64,000 nt of DNA from Sepiola atlantica (Eukaryota; Mollusca; Cephalopoda; Sepiida; Sepiolidae). The position numbers were made by a program, and so were the translations under genes. The notes below the pieces were generated by a model. That model had not been told where the DNA came from. It made no database searches and saw only the letters and a program-made list of their open reading frames with translations. Where the stretch lies: positions 104,101,120 through 104,165,119 of the forward strand of contig OY744531.1 in NCBI GenBank assembly GCA_963556195.1, given 5' to 3'. Position 1 is the stretch's first letter; the number at the start of each line of letters is the position of its first letter. Of this stretch, positions 11,525 through 23,204 are shown piece by piece.

Positions 11525-11621
11525 ATGTGTTACCTCTCTATTAATATATTAATATATTAATAAAGTAAAGTAACCCTAACCCCCTGTAAATCAAAGCACT
11601 ACAGAACTATAAACGCAGGCG

Positions 11622-11623
<2 letters not shown>

Positions 11624-11692
<69 letters not shown>
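11624..11692. repeat. (TA)n microsatellite
   Basis: About 34 TA units, immediately after a short CGCAGGCGC motif. Confidence 0.97.
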
Positions 11693-11695
<3 letters not shown>

Positions 11696-11994
11696 CCAAT
11701 ATGGCAACGCTTCCTGCCAATAACTGATGCGTGTTTCCGGACATTATTTTAAATAAAACAACCAATGAATTATCAAATTAAAATTAAATGTCCCCTTTTA
11801 TCTAATATATTTTTTTAAAGAATATAAGTTTGTTAACTGAACATCGTATCGGTATTTATGCAATCTAAATTTGTGTAAGATAAATTCTCAAGCGCACTAA
11901 CGTATTTTTCCAAAATACTGTTACTGTTAAAAGCAACCCTATATAAGTTATTCCGGCAACATTTAAAGTTGCAAAATATAAAGGAGAACTAACG

Positions 11995-12160
11995 AAGTAT
12001 CCAGAAGGCTGCTGAAACAATTACTTCCGGGTTCCTCCACTTCCGGGTTCCTCCACTTCCGGTTTCTTCCAATGTAATTATTAGTGAAAAGAAAGGAAGT
12101 AGCGCCGGATTTGCGTAGAAGAGCAACACGTGTATAAAGTTTCCATTGGAGTAGGCGGGC
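11995..12160. promoter_or_regulatory. Cluster of ETS-type motifs with E-box and GC box (candidate promoter)
   Basis: Three ACTTCCGG motifs fall in a 16-bp tandem (ACTTCCGGGTTCCTCC) at about 12024-12063. They are followed by an inverse ETS-like AGGAAGT and GCGCCGGA near 12095-12110, CACGTG near 12128 and GGCGGGCG near 12155. Such clusters are typical of TATA-less metazoan promoters. No transcript or downstream gene is visible here, so function is inferred only from motif density. Confidence 0.3.
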
Positions 12161-12229
12161 GTTGTGAAATGGATACAGGCGAGAACTGAAAGTCTGGCGT
12201 GCCAAGTTCGAATGCTGTCGATTACATAG

Positions 12230-13220
12230 TACCTATTTCACTATGCATGTTATCAATTTTCACGTGATATCTCTAGATTCTAGACATAATCGAAAAAAAC
12301 TAAGAATATGGAATTTAGTAGACAATGTATGGTCAGTTGAGCTCAACTTATTATGAGAAAGAAATCTGGAATATGCCATTATGCGTAAATAGACAAATAC
12401 ATACTCTCGGTTCTGATTCGCTGCAATAGATAATATATTATAGAACTTTTATGCCGAAAATGCCTATTTAATTCAACCAGAAATCGAACCAGTCCAAACT
12501 ACGTATCATGCTGGTCCATACACAAAGATGATGTTTCTATTGTTCGGTAGGAATCCTATTTAATCTCGCAATTCGTCTGCTGTGTATCTATTGATATGAT
12601 TTGACTATTCTGATGATGTTAGATATCCGTTTGGACGTCTGGGTGGTTTGATTCGGGATTTCAAGTTAAATCTGGTTCGCCATCTTGTCTTCTCTTTTAG
12701 TAGCCAAAACGGGTATCTTTGTGCTTCGTGTCTCTCACGAACACATATGACTGACCGCTATTTCAAAATGCACCTCTATCTTTTGTTAACCTTGCTATAG
12801 TTCGGACAACTTTTTTCTATTTTATTGTTCGCATATCGTTGGCCAAGTACTTAGGGATTGTTTGCGATCTTACCTGCCTGTCACGATAATCGAACAGATG
12901 TCTTTAATTTCATGTTTAATTATTCAAAAATTTATGATTTTTCTCTTAAAATTCTTCGCAGAGTGATTTTGCTAGACTTATTAATTATGTTCGTAGAACC
13001 ATGTTGAATTTAGTATCCAATCCTCAACTGCTTGACCAGTTGAACTACAAACAAATAGACTGAAATACGCAAGGTATCCGGTTCATAAGAAGGCTGGAGG
13101 GTTCCATGATGCTCAGATGGACAAGTTCATTCGCTGAGTTCTGATTGGCTTGTATTTTATGAGTGGATAATCCCTTAGGAAGATTATTGCTTGGATTAAG
13201 CAATATTTACATATAAACTA
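12230..13220. other. Unassigned sequence with a weak tRNA-like A box on the minus strand
   Basis: Near 13025-13060 the minus strand reads TAGTTCAACTGGTCAAGCAG, like a tRNA A box, but the matching B box is poor. No protein-coding gene is supported. Confidence 0.4.
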
Positions 13221-13307
13221 TTGTAGCCCTTTGTGCCGGTAAATGTTAATTGGTCCCCCGATTTGATAAATCGGGGGACTTATGTTTTGAGGCATGTCCG
13301 TCCGTCC

Positions 13308-13815
13308 GGATTTTTCTCCGCAACCATCCATTTAATGTCTCTGAAATGTTGCATGAAGTTGTAACTTTGGTCAGGTTAGAAAGTGACATTCTCCGATTTT
13401 TGAAAAAAAATCTGGTTAACCCCCCCCCCCCCCCCAGGGGGTCACAAGGCCCTGGAATGGAAAAAAATGATATTTTTTGTCCTATAACTTTTCATCCATT
13501 CATTCAATTTCTCTGAAACTTGGCCAAAATGTGGAAGCAATTGTTCTTAATAGAAAATAAGTATCGCTGACATTGGAAAAAATCTAGTTCGCGCCCCAGG
13601 GGCTCAAAAGCCCCCAAAATTGCAAAATATGACTCTTTTCTCCCATAACGTTTGATCCATCCATTCAATTATTCTGAAACTTGGCCAAAATGTAGAGGCA
13701 ATTGTTTTCTGGATATAAAATGAGCATCCTTGACCTCAGAAAAATTCAGGTTCGCGCCCTCCAGGGGGTCAAATGGGGGGTCAAAAATGCCCCAAATTGC
13801 CCAAATTTATTGCAT
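13308..13815. repeat. Three-unit diverged tandem repeat, 161-173 bp period
   Basis: The block with CATTCAAT, TCTGAAACTTGGCCAAAATG and then GGTTCGCGCCC and a G/C-run occurs in three diverged forms. TCTGAAA starts near 13339, 13512 and 13673. Each unit includes a run of C next to a run of G that can pair. The sequence at 13252-13280 contains an inverted CCCCCGATTT / AAATCGGGGG hairpin. Confidence 0.75.
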
Positions 13816-14119
13816 TTTACACTCGCCACATCGAGTCACATACAGAGGGGGACCACGCACGTCCGGCTTGTTTTATTCTACAACCATGCTCGAACAATTG
13901 GAGCATTTTGTGTCTTTAATTACTTCTTTTACTTATTCAAAAATATATGGTGTCTTTATCTGAAAAGAATTCTAAAACTTGATAGTTCAACGTGACCCCT
14001 AAAAAGCCACTCATGGAATTGTTAATAGAATTCACATTTCTTTCTGCAATCCAACCATATGGGGTAGAAATAAACACATATATCACGTGTCTACCATGTT
14101 TGATCCAAGAATGTTAAAA

Positions 14120-15060
14120 CGTTTTTTTTTTATGAAGAATAAAATATAGCCGCAGAAGATTCGAAGACGAATACATCAAGGATGAAGAAACAAAACTAAA
14201 AACAGAAAAAAGGACAATGCGAAGAATACTAAAAAGAAGGATAGGAACATACGAAAGAGAATAGGAAGAATAAAAATAACAATACATGAACTGCAAATAC
14301 AACAGTAACAACAGCAATAGGAAGAAGAAAAAGAAGAAGAAAAAGGAGAAGAAAAAGAAGAAGAAAAAGGAGAAGAAAAAGAAGAAGAAAAAGAAGAAGA
14401 AAAAAGAGAAGAAAAAGGAGAAGAAGAAGTAAAAGAAGAAGAAAAAAGAGAAGAAAAAGGAGAAGAAGAAGTAAAAGAAGAAGAAAAAGAAGAAAAAGAA
14501 GAAGAAAAAGGAGAAGAAAAAGAAGAAGAAACAGGAGAAGAAGAAGAAAAAGAAGAAGAAAAAGGAGAAGAAAAAGGAGAAGAAAAAGAAGAAGAAAAAG
14601 GAGAAGAAGAAGAAAAAGAAGAAGAAAAAGAAGAAAAAGAAGAAGAAAAAGGAGAAGAAAAAGAAGAAGAAAAAGAAGAAGAAAAAGAAGGAGAAAAAGG
14701 AGAATGGGAACTAAAAGATGAGAACGAGAATAATAATAAGAAAGTAACAAAAAGTATACGAATAAAATGAAAACGAAGAAAAAGAAGAAACAGAAGGAAA
14801 ACAATGTGAAGAAAAAGAGAAACGAAGAATAAAAAAGAAGAAAGAGAAGAAAAAAGTCAACGAACAACAAAAAAAGAAGAAAAGAAGAAAAGAAGAAGAA
14901 AGACAACAAGAACAAGAGTAATAAAAAAATAAAAAGGGGAAGAACAGGTAGTGAAGGAATATGGCGATGAAAAAGAGGAAAATAAATACAAAAAGATAAA
15001 AAAAAAAAGAGAAAAAAGAAGAAAAAGAAGAAAAAGAAGAAAACGAAAAGTAAACGAATA
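14120..15060. repeat. Long polypurine tract with (GAAGAAAAA)n minisatellite
   Basis: Nearly 1 kb of A and G on the plus strand. The most regular part (14325-14705) is GAAGAAGAAAAAGGA-type units. The Leu/Phe-rich minus-strand frames across it are repeat artefacts. Confidence 0.95.
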
Positions 15061-15079
15061 ATAATAATAATAATAGTTG

Positions 15080-15136
<57 letters not shown>
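15059..15136. repeat. (TAA)n then (GAT)n microsatellite
   Basis: A short TAA run followed by about 19 GAT trinucleotides, joining the polypurine tract to a dispersed-repeat copy. Confidence 0.95.
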
Positions 15137-15137
<1 letters not shown>

Positions 15138-15164
15138 GTACAAGAAAAAAACAAAACCACAGGA

Positions 15165-15495
15165 AAAACACCACCGCATGAACAGAAACTGCAAGAAATA
15201 TAATAAGCTTCCCCTTCCCCAACAAAGGAAATGGTGTCGGTCTAGGCTGACACCACACAATATATTTGTTAAGGTCAAGGAGGGTGAGGAGACCGAGGAG
15301 GGACAGCACAAGCCAGACATCCACTGGAAGAATGCAGAAAGTGCTGAGACATTGGGGAGGCTTATTGCCACCCAAATCTCAGAGAAGACCAAGGGTTCTT
15401 ACCAGCGAAAAATCAATCGTAAGCACCACCGGTTTTTGTCGATGGGCAATCACTGACGATGACCTGTGTGATAACTCCCAGTGAGTACAAATAAT
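15165..15495 (+). repeat. Dispersed repeat family R1, copy 1
   Basis: Shares GAACAGAAACTGCAAGAAA at its left side and the block CACCACCGG through GGGCAATCACTGACGATGA to AGTGAGTACAAATAATAA at its right side with the copy at 21405-21715. The right side is also present at 19320-19420. No transposon hallmark was found. Confidence 0.75.
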
Positions 15496-15499
15496 AAGT

Positions 15500-16000
15500 C
15501 GAAGATGAAGAGAACAAGAAGTAAACAAAGAAGAAAAGGATGAACAAAAAGAAGATGAAGAAAAAAAACCCAGAAATAAACGAATTATAGGAAAAAAGAC
15601 AAAGAAGGAATCTTTAAGGGTTCCTTTTAAGTGATGAGATAAAAGCCGTAAGAAAAGCTGTTTATTGATAGAAGAGAAAGGTCGGTTCAATAGAATTGCC
15701 TTTTTCTTGCATTATTTCTGAATATTTTTTATTCAGCCAAAAAAAAACATAGTTAAAGAAAGCATTTGATTTTTTTGCAGAAGAAAGCGCTATCCTTTAG
15801 ATAAGATGGGCGATATCTTAGAGACAGTCCATGGATCTTCTTTTCATCGAGAAATATCAATTTGTGTTACATACTCGCCTATTATTTACTTCGAAGAATT
15901 TAGTTCTTTTACGCATGTTGCGAACAGTTTTAGACCACTACTTCACTGGACAATAATAAGTTTACATCTGGCCATCGGGCGAGGTTCTGTACAGCATTCG
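15500..16000. other. Unassigned sequence
   Basis: An 81-codon plus-strand frame (15806-16051) runs into the U2-like sequence below and is not supported as a gene. Confidence 0.4.
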
Positions 16001-16005
16001 GATGA

Positions 16006-16038
16006 AGATCAAAGTGTAATATATGTTCTGTTCATCGA
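16006..16038 (+). repeat. U2 snRNA-like sequence
   Basis: GAAGATCAAAGTGTAATATA followed by TGTTCTGTTCATCG resembles the U2 5' region (TAAGATCAAGTGTAGTATC, TGTTCT). Compared with the 55-kb copy it has G-to-A and C-to-A changes in the branch-site-pairing segment. It is treated as a derived, non-functional copy. Confidence 0.45.
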
Positions 16039-16229
16039 GCAGAGAAGATAAATCGTCATAGACTGAGGAAGTTCACATTTATTTTCAATTCAGAATGTCA
16101 CTATTAAAAGAGTTCAATTTTTTTTCATACAGTAAAACAGACCTTATCCATCGTGGAAAAGGTAAGTAAATACGAACAATAATAAGTTTACATGATAAAT
16201 AAAATGAACTGCAGCGTTTACTGCATCGT

Positions 16230-16790
16230 TTAAATCTGGAATTAAAATGAGCCAGATTTAAATAAATAAAATATCAGCTACAAATAAAAAGATCCTAACA
16301 GAATGTATTTTGAAAGTATTTAAGTTCTATATTTATGTAGAAAAATATTAATTTAAAATTCAAATATTTTAAATTCGATTTAAAATAGATAACTCGCAAA
16401 TAAGAAAGTACGGCTGAAATCCAATAATATCCGCTTAATACTATAGCGACTAACTACAAAATTAAAAACTATACCGCACATTTTAAAAGTGAATTAAACA
16501 ATTGGAAAAGGGTACATCGCAAATTGAGCAAGCTGAACTTAAAATTTTAAAAAACTGCATTCAAAATTTTAAAAGTAGTAATAAAAAATATCTTAACAGA
16601 ATTTATTTTTTTAAGTATTTAAGTTCTATGTTCATGAAGAAAAATATCAAGTTAACATTTAATTATTTCAAAAAATTCGATTTGAAAATAGATCATCCGC
16701 TAATAAAAAAAGTACAACCTCAAATTAAATTGAGGAGGCTGAACTTAAAATTAAAACAACTGCATTTAAAATTTGAAAACTAGTAACAAT
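16230..16790. repeat. Tandem duplication with about 300-bp period
   Basis: TTTAAGTTCTATATTTATG near 16320 and TTTAAGTTCTATGTTCATG near 16620 anchor two diverged copies. Flanking blocks such as AACAGAAT and AATTCGATTT occur in the same order. A 93-codon Lys/Asn/Leu-rich frame over the second copy looks like an AT-rich artefact. Confidence 0.7.
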
Positions 16791-17019
16791 TAGGATAAAT
16801 TCACTAAAGAAAAGAATGAGCTATTATTAAACTGAAACTTATTAATTAATCACTGATTGAAATTTTCAAATATTTCTCCTCGATCCAGAACGTTATTGTC
16901 ACGGATTTCAAAAAACTAGATCGACTAATCAATTATTAGATTTGATAATATATAATATATATTTGTGTAAGAAGTGTTGCCAGTCACCTTTTTATGTCCG
17001 CTGTTGTGTCGTTTTCTTG

Positions 17020-19060
17020 TTTTAGTATTTCTCGTTTTATCATTTCTTTGTTTTAATGATCCTCAGTTTACCATTCCCGTGATTTAACTATTTGTTTTAA
17101 TGGCGCCCGTTTTGCTATTGCCTGCTTTTACTGGCTCCCGTTTTGCCCTTATCTTGTTTTAATGGGTCCCTTTTTGACATTCCTTTGTTTTAATGATAGC
17201 TATTTTGCCATTATCTTGTTTTAATGGGTCCCTTTTTGACATTCTTTTGTTTTAATGGTAGCTATTTTGCCATTATCTTGTTTTAATGGGTCCCTTTTTG
17301 ACATTCCATTTGTTTTAATGATAGCTATTTTGCCATTATCTTGTTTTAATGGGTCCCTTTTTGACATTCCTTTGTTTTAATGACAGCTAATTTGCCATTA
17401 TCTTGTTTTAATGGGTCCCTTTTTGACATTCCTTTGTTTTAATGACAGCTATTTGCCATTATCTTGTTTTAATGGGTCCCTTTTTGACATTCCTTTGTTT
17501 TAATGACAGCTATTTTGCCATTATATTGTTTTAATGGGTCCCTTTTTGACATTTCTTTGTTTTAATGATAGCTATTTTGCCATTATCTTGTTTTAATGGG
17601 TCCCTTTTTGACATTCCTTTGTTTTAATGATAGCTATTTTGCCATTATCTTGTTTTAATGGGTCCCTTTTTGACATTCTTTTGTTTTAATGACGGCTATT
17701 TTGCCATTATATTGTTTTAATGGGTCCCTTTTTGACATTCCTTTGTTTTAATGACGGCTATTTGCCATTATCTTGTTTTAATGGGTCCCTTTTTGACATT
17801 CCTTTGTTTTAATGACGGCTATTTTGCCATTATCTTGTTTTAATGGGTCCCTTTTTGACATTCCTTTGTTTTAATGACAGCTATTTGCCATTATCTTGTT
17901 TTAATGGGTCCCTTTTTGACATTCCTTTGTTTTAATGACAGCTATTTGCCATTATCTTGTTTTAATGGGCCCCTTTTTGACATTCCTTTGTTTTAATGAT
18001 AGCTATTTTGCCATTATCTTGTTTTAATGGGTCCCTTTTTGACATTCCTTTGTTTTAATGATAGCTATTTTGCCATTATCTTGTTTTAATGGGTCCCTCT
18101 TTGACATTCTTTTGTTTTAATGATAGCTATTTTGCCATTATCTTGTTGTAATGGGTCCCTTTTTGACATTCCCTTGTTTAAATTTCGGCTGTTTTGCCCT
18201 TATTTTGTTTTAATGGGTCCCTTTTTGACATTCTTTTGTTTTAATGATAGCTATTTTGCCATTATCTTGTTTTAATAGGTCCTTTTTTGACATTCCATTT
18301 GTTTTAATAGTAGCTATTTTGCCATTATCTTGTTTTAATGGGTCCCTTTTTGACATTCCTTTGTTTTAATGACGGCTATTTGCCATTATCTTGTTTTAAT
18401 GGTTCCCTTTTTGACATTCCTTTGTTTTAATGACGGCTATTTTGCCATTATCTTGTTTTAATGGGTCCCTTTTTGACATTCCTTTGTTTTAATGACGGCT
18501 ATTTTGCCATTATCTTGTTTTAATGGGTCCCTTTTTGACATTCCTTTGTTTTAATGACAGCTATTTGCCATTATCTTGTTTTAATGGGTCCCTTTTTGAC
18601 ATTCCATTTGTTTTAATAGTAGCTATTTTGCCATTATCTTGTTTTAATGGGTCCCTTTTTGACATTCTTTTGTTTTAATGATAGCTATTTTGCCATTATC
18701 TTGTTTTAATGGGTCCCTTTTTGACATTCTTTTGTTTTAATGATAGCTATTTTGCCATTATCTTGTTTTAATGGGTCCCTTTTTGACATTCCTTTGTTTT
18801 AATGACGGCTATTTGCCATTATCTTGTTTTAATGGGTCCCTTTTTGACATTCCCTTGTTTAAATTTCGGCTGTTTTGCCATTATCTTGTTTTAATGGGTC
18901 TATTTTTGACATTCCTTTTTTTTAATGACGGCTGTTTTGCCATTATCTTGTTTTAATGGGTCCTTTTTGCTATTCCTTTGTTTTAATGACGGCTGTTTTG
19001 CTATTATCTTGTGTCATTTAGCCCCTTTTTGACATTCCTTTGTTATCAGGTTTGGTTCTT
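17020..19060. repeat. Two-part satellite, 62-bp unit, about 31 copies
   Basis: The unit has two halves that both begin TTGTTTTAATG. One continues GGTCCCTTTTTGACATTCC and the other continues A[T/C][A/G]GCTATTTTGCCATTATC. The core (17160-18950) is highly uniform apart from TTT indels in TATTTTGCC and ATAGC/ACAGC/ACGGC variants. The edges, especially 17020-17160 and after 18950, are diverged. Confidence 0.95.
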
Positions 19061-19319
19061 GTCGGACTGGCATAAACCTGAGGGGGACAAATATGTTTAC
19101 CCACGTATTAGTAATAGACAGATGACCTTAAAATAAAAAGAACTAAGTGAGAGACTTTTATTTAGAGAATCTGTTTTTAATAAGGCAATACGTAACAATA
19201 CGTTAGTCACTTTTTCTTGTACACGTTGTAATAATATAATTAGTTTTATCACTACTACAATAACAACAGCAATGATAATTTTAGTAGGTTCATCGAAAGA
19301 GGCGGATAGTACTGTGAAT
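19061..19319. other. Unassigned sequence
   Basis: Nothing recognised. Confidence 0.5.
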
Positions 19320-19420
19320 CTGGCAATACTTGTTGTCCCCTAGATTCCAAGGAACACCACATATTCTTGTCAGTGGGCAAGCACTGATGATGACCAGTGT
19401 AAGAACTCCTAGTGAGTTGT
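19320..19420 (+). repeat. Dispersed repeat family R1, copy 2 (3' part)
   Basis: Matches copy 1 in TTCTTGTCAGTGGGCAAGCA, CTGATGATGACC and CTAGTGAG. It is followed directly by a trinucleotide tract, as is common for these repeats. Confidence 0.65.
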
Positions 19421-19424
19421 TGTT

Positions 19425-19454
19425 GTCGACGATGACGACAACGACTACAACAAC

Positions 19455-19488
<34 letters not shown>

Positions 19489-19558
19489 GTAATAATAGTA
19501 ATAATAATGGTAATACTACTACTACTACTACTACTACTACTAATAATAATAATAATAT
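19425..19558. repeat. (GAC)/(TAA)/(ACT) trinucleotide tract
   Basis: Short GACGAC and ACAACA runs pass into (TAA)n and then (TAC)n and (TAA)n. Confidence 0.95.
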
Positions 19559-19569
19559 TCAACTTCTTA

Positions 19570-20965
19570 TGTCTAGCCACTTGTGCCTAGGATTCAGTAC
19601 AATATTTTATATCAAATTTTAATAAATCTGTTTCTTTTTAATTTTGAAAGATTCTTTCTTTGTAATAACTCAATTGTTTATAAATGGTATGGTATGAGCA
19701 AGAATTCTAAGACACTTTCTAGATTGGAATGACTTCCAAATTGGTATAGGTAATTTCTTATAAAATGATGCATGTATCGTGTTGACATTTTTATGAAGAA
19801 ACTAATCTTATCGTGTTAAATTGCTGAAATACAGAATATTACACCCGATGAAGCATACATTTATCAATTAGGGCTAATTAGGATGGGAATAGTCGCCTCG
19901 TTTGGTAAAGAGAAATGAAATATGTGTTGTAGATAGTCATCCACTTCACCCATTGCACCATATGTAAGGGTTAGGGAAAATAATTTGCCTGCCGTCTGCG
20001 ACGCTCTCATTTGTGAGGAAATATCGAGGGATTGAGAACATTTTTTGAGATAATTATTAGCGGTCTCGAACAACAAAAGCCGTTCATTTCTGACCGCATT
20101 CGCGTAATAAGAATAGGTTAGCCATTTTGTCATATGCAGACTTAGAGAACAGCAAATAAATAAAAAAATTATAATAAGAAAGAGAAAAGCAAAAGTGGGG
20201 AAGAAGGGTAGGAGTAATATGTTCAGAAGTGAAAGAGGGCATACCTATACACCTCTTTGATTCGTCGAACAAAATATCGCCTTAAACTTGACAGATGGTT
20301 TTGAAATAGTCAATCAGTAAAAATAGTTGACTGGCATTACTGGCCCATATATGGTCGTATGCAACCTCAATCGTTTGAATGAGAAGTAAATAATTAATTG
20401 GGCTGCGCAACGAAACCGAACAGGGTCTGTTTTGAAGTTAAAGTAACTAATTCAAATTCTAAATAATCGGAACGGTTTTTACTCATTAATTCCATGAAAA
20501 ATGCCAGTATACTGAAATCATATGCCCTTAATAGGGTTAAGATTAAAATTTCTATACACTAAATGTACAAAACCAAAGAAATTCCCAAATTTTTATACTT
20601 TTATTGTCATTAAGGGTATGCGAGCACAACAGGGCTATGTATTTTACTGGTAGGAATTTTTCTTCAGCGCACCTCACACACTTCATCCACTCATGCATAG
20701 AGATTTATATAGTAGTGATGTGATAATGAAATGGTTTGGTTGATATGTAGTCAATAAAAGTGCCTTTTGTCGTATTTGATAAGATTATGGTAAGTTCGAA
20801 AATAAATGTTTTATTTGATCCACTTGTGCAGAGTGTTACTATTTATTGAATAAAAGATTTACTTTGAGATATCCATGAGGTTATCGGCTACAGCAAATGG
20901 TTCCATAAAACCGGATAGTACAACGGACAAAACGTTGTGCATATTGCACCCAAAGTAAAGAAAAC
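19570..20965. other. Unassigned sequence
   Basis: Moderate AT content, no repeat partner in this window and no gene-like open frame. It may be intron or intergenic sequence. Confidence 0.5.
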
Positions 20966-20969
20966 AGTC

Positions 20970-21057
20970 GGTAATATATATCTAACGGTAATATATATCT
21001 AACGGTAATATATATCTAACGGTAATATATATCTAACGGTAATATATATCTAACGGG
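20970..21057. repeat. 17-bp tandem repeat, five copies
   Basis: GGTAATATATATCTAAC is repeated five times perfectly and then followed by GGGTAAAATAA. Confidence 0.95.
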
Positions 21058-21404
21058 TAAAATAAATTCCACGAACGGAACATTTTTGCACCACTTTATG
21101 TCTCCTTACGAATATTAAAATCCAGATATAATGATACTTGACCTTATGTCTAGAATCCTTATTCCAATTTTAAACAAAATCCATTGAATGATTTTGATCC
21201 TAGAAAATATTTAAAATTTAAGGCTTAAGCTTGAGAAATCTTAATAAGAAAAGTGAAGTTCAGGGAATCTAGCTTAATTAGTTTCTAATGATAAATAACA
21301 GCTGCAATCTTAAGGAAAATCCTCGAACGCGGCAACCGACCAGCATAAGCTACGAACGGTAACCAGTCACATGGATGTTACAACAGGGAAAAGAAACAAA
21401 AACG

Positions 21405-21715
21405 GAGAACATTACTGCATGAACCCAAGAAACAGAAACTGCAAGAAACTTCATAAACTTACTGCCCCCCCCCCACCCCGCCCTCGGAACCCAAGGGAGA
21501 CGAATGATCGTTACAAACGCTGAATCAATTGTAAGCGGTTGTTGCGATGATGCAAAGTCATGTGCAATGGTTATCGAAAAGAAGTTTAGAGTACTGGAAA
21601 TCTGGGAGGCTTGTTGTCACTCAGACTCCAGGGGACACCACCGGTTATTATCAGTGAGCAATCACTGACGATCACTTGTTTCAGAATTCCTTGTGAGTGC
21701 AAATAATAATCCAAG
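21405..21715 (+). repeat. Dispersed repeat family R1, copy 3
   Basis: Contains the left block AACAGAAACTGCAAGAAACT and the right block CACCACCGGTTATTATCAGT through AGTGCAAATAATAA, in the same order as copy 1. The centre is diverged and has a C-run at about 21463-21475. Confidence 0.75.
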
Positions 21716-21719
21716 AAAC

Positions 21720-22400
21720 GTTAAGAAAAAAAACCCCTATAAAATTCTTTAAAGAAAGTAAAATTTAGGGAATCTTTTAATTGATGGCTTTCACACCCTT
21801 TGAACCCGGTTTGCATGGAACTAAATACAAATAAATTACGATACTTTACGACCAGCAGCTGTGTTCCAAAATTTATAATGATCGGTTAATTAGTTGAGGA
21901 TTGAACCCTTTACATACAAATACATACACATAAACACATATTAACTTTATATATTACAGATGTAAAGAAATACCGTATATCTATAAACTGATTTGTGTTT
22001 AACTAATTGTTATGTTCTATAGAATAAAAACGGTTAAGAACTTTAATGTGGAACAACGTCTTTGAATTGAAGATGATAAATACTGAAGACGCAGGGAATC
22101 ATGATGGAATGATTAGCTTCAGAGTCGGCGTGGAATATTCAAAACTTTATGTGTCGACCTACTACTGGACAAAGAGTTCAAAATCCATTAACCTGAGATG
22201 ACGGCAAACTCAGCCATTGTAGTTTTATATTGCATAAATATGAATGAAGGACATTCATTAAATTGCCAAATAGAAAAAGAGAATAGAATGTCCGAATCCG
22301 TTTAGGTTTTCCAGACGGACTCGAAGAAAGCAAAGAGGTTGGCGACTAAATAGAATGGATTATATTAATCACAGTTTGCTATTGTCAACGACCAAGAATA
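21720..22400. other. Unassigned sequence
   Basis: Nothing recognised beyond AT-rich unique sequence. Confidence 0.5.
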
Positions 22401-22401
22401 A

Positions 22402-22402
<1 letters not shown>

Positions 22403-22447
<45 letters not shown>
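22403..22447. repeat. (TA)n microsatellite
   Basis: About 22 TA units. Confidence 0.97.
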
Positions 22448-22451
<4 letters not shown>

Positions 22452-22524
22452 GTTATTGTTTATTTATCTATGTACGTATACGTTTCCTTCTTTTTTCAAT
22501 CGGGACTCTTCAGCATAGAAATAT

Positions 22525-22622
22525 GACTATTCACTACCGGTCACACGATTCGAAACGTTGGATTACAAGTATTTTTCAACCCAAATCCGACGTCGCTAAC
22601 CGATCGGCCAATTCTGAATAGC
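22525..22622 (-). mobile_element. tRNA-like SINE head
   Basis: On the minus strand TTGGCCGATCGGTTAGCGAC resembles an A-box region and GTTTCGAATCG a B box about 40 bp downstream. No target duplication was identified. Confidence 0.4.
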
Positions 22623-22684
22623 TTATAAACAATGATAATTTTAACACATTTAAAGCGGCGAGACGTACAGGCATTCTACTTCTT

Positions 22685-22686
22685 TA

Positions 22687-22750
<64 letters not shown>
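22685..22750. repeat. (TA)n microsatellite
   Basis: About 32 TA units next to palindromic repeat family FB2. Confidence 0.97.
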
Positions 22751-22752
<2 letters not shown>

Positions 22753-22762
22753 CCAGGTAAAA

Positions 22763-22992
22763 CATCTACAGGGTAGTAATCCAAAGAATTTCAACCGGGT
22801 TTATAAAAAGTGGTCAATATCAAATAGAGCTTTTATATATAATTATTTTTATTTACACAGACATGTACAAAATCTGCGTTAAGATCGGATTCTAACTCTG
22901 CCTGATGAAATCTCAGTTTATAATAACTGTTGATCGATAACATCGACATGCCAGTGTCTCAGATTTTGTACATGTCTGTGTAAATAAAAATA
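22763..22992. mobile_element. Palindromic repeat family FB2, copy 1 (one arm reduced)
   Basis: Starts with GTAATCC and ACCGGGTTTATAAAAAGT, then TTTACACAGACATGTACAAA. It ends with the inverse TTTGTACATGTCTGTGTAAA. The same order is found inverted at 45070-45385. Here the 5' arm is shortened: the sequence jumps from AAAATCTGCG to TTAAGATCGG, so most of the left arm is missing. Confidence 0.75.

Positions 22993-22995
<3 letters not shown>

Positions 22996-23053
<58 letters not shown>
22996..23053. repeat. (TA)n then (TG)n
   Basis: A TA run passes directly into about ten TG units at the right edge of FB2 copy 1. Confidence 0.97.
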
Positions 23054-23204
23054 ATGAGAAGAGAACGTATAGATAAATAAATATATGTAGTTGTATAAAA
23101 ATATACTTATAACAAATGAATTATACAGAAATGTTGGTATTTCATTCCTTAGAGAAACTATCGATTTACTCTCTCTCTCTCTATCTCTCTCTCTCTCTCA
23201 TATG

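Noticed and set aside
14229..15392. 387-codon Leu/Phe-rich minus-strand frame with membrane-like composition
   Set aside because: It reads the polypurine minisatellite backwards and has no motif outside it.
20970..21057. Possible CRISPR-like array of five 17-bp repeats
   Set aside because: Repeats are directly contiguous without spacers; it is an ordinary minisatellite in a eukaryotic genome. The 27-, 62-, 64- and 178-bp arrays are rejected as CRISPR for the same reason.
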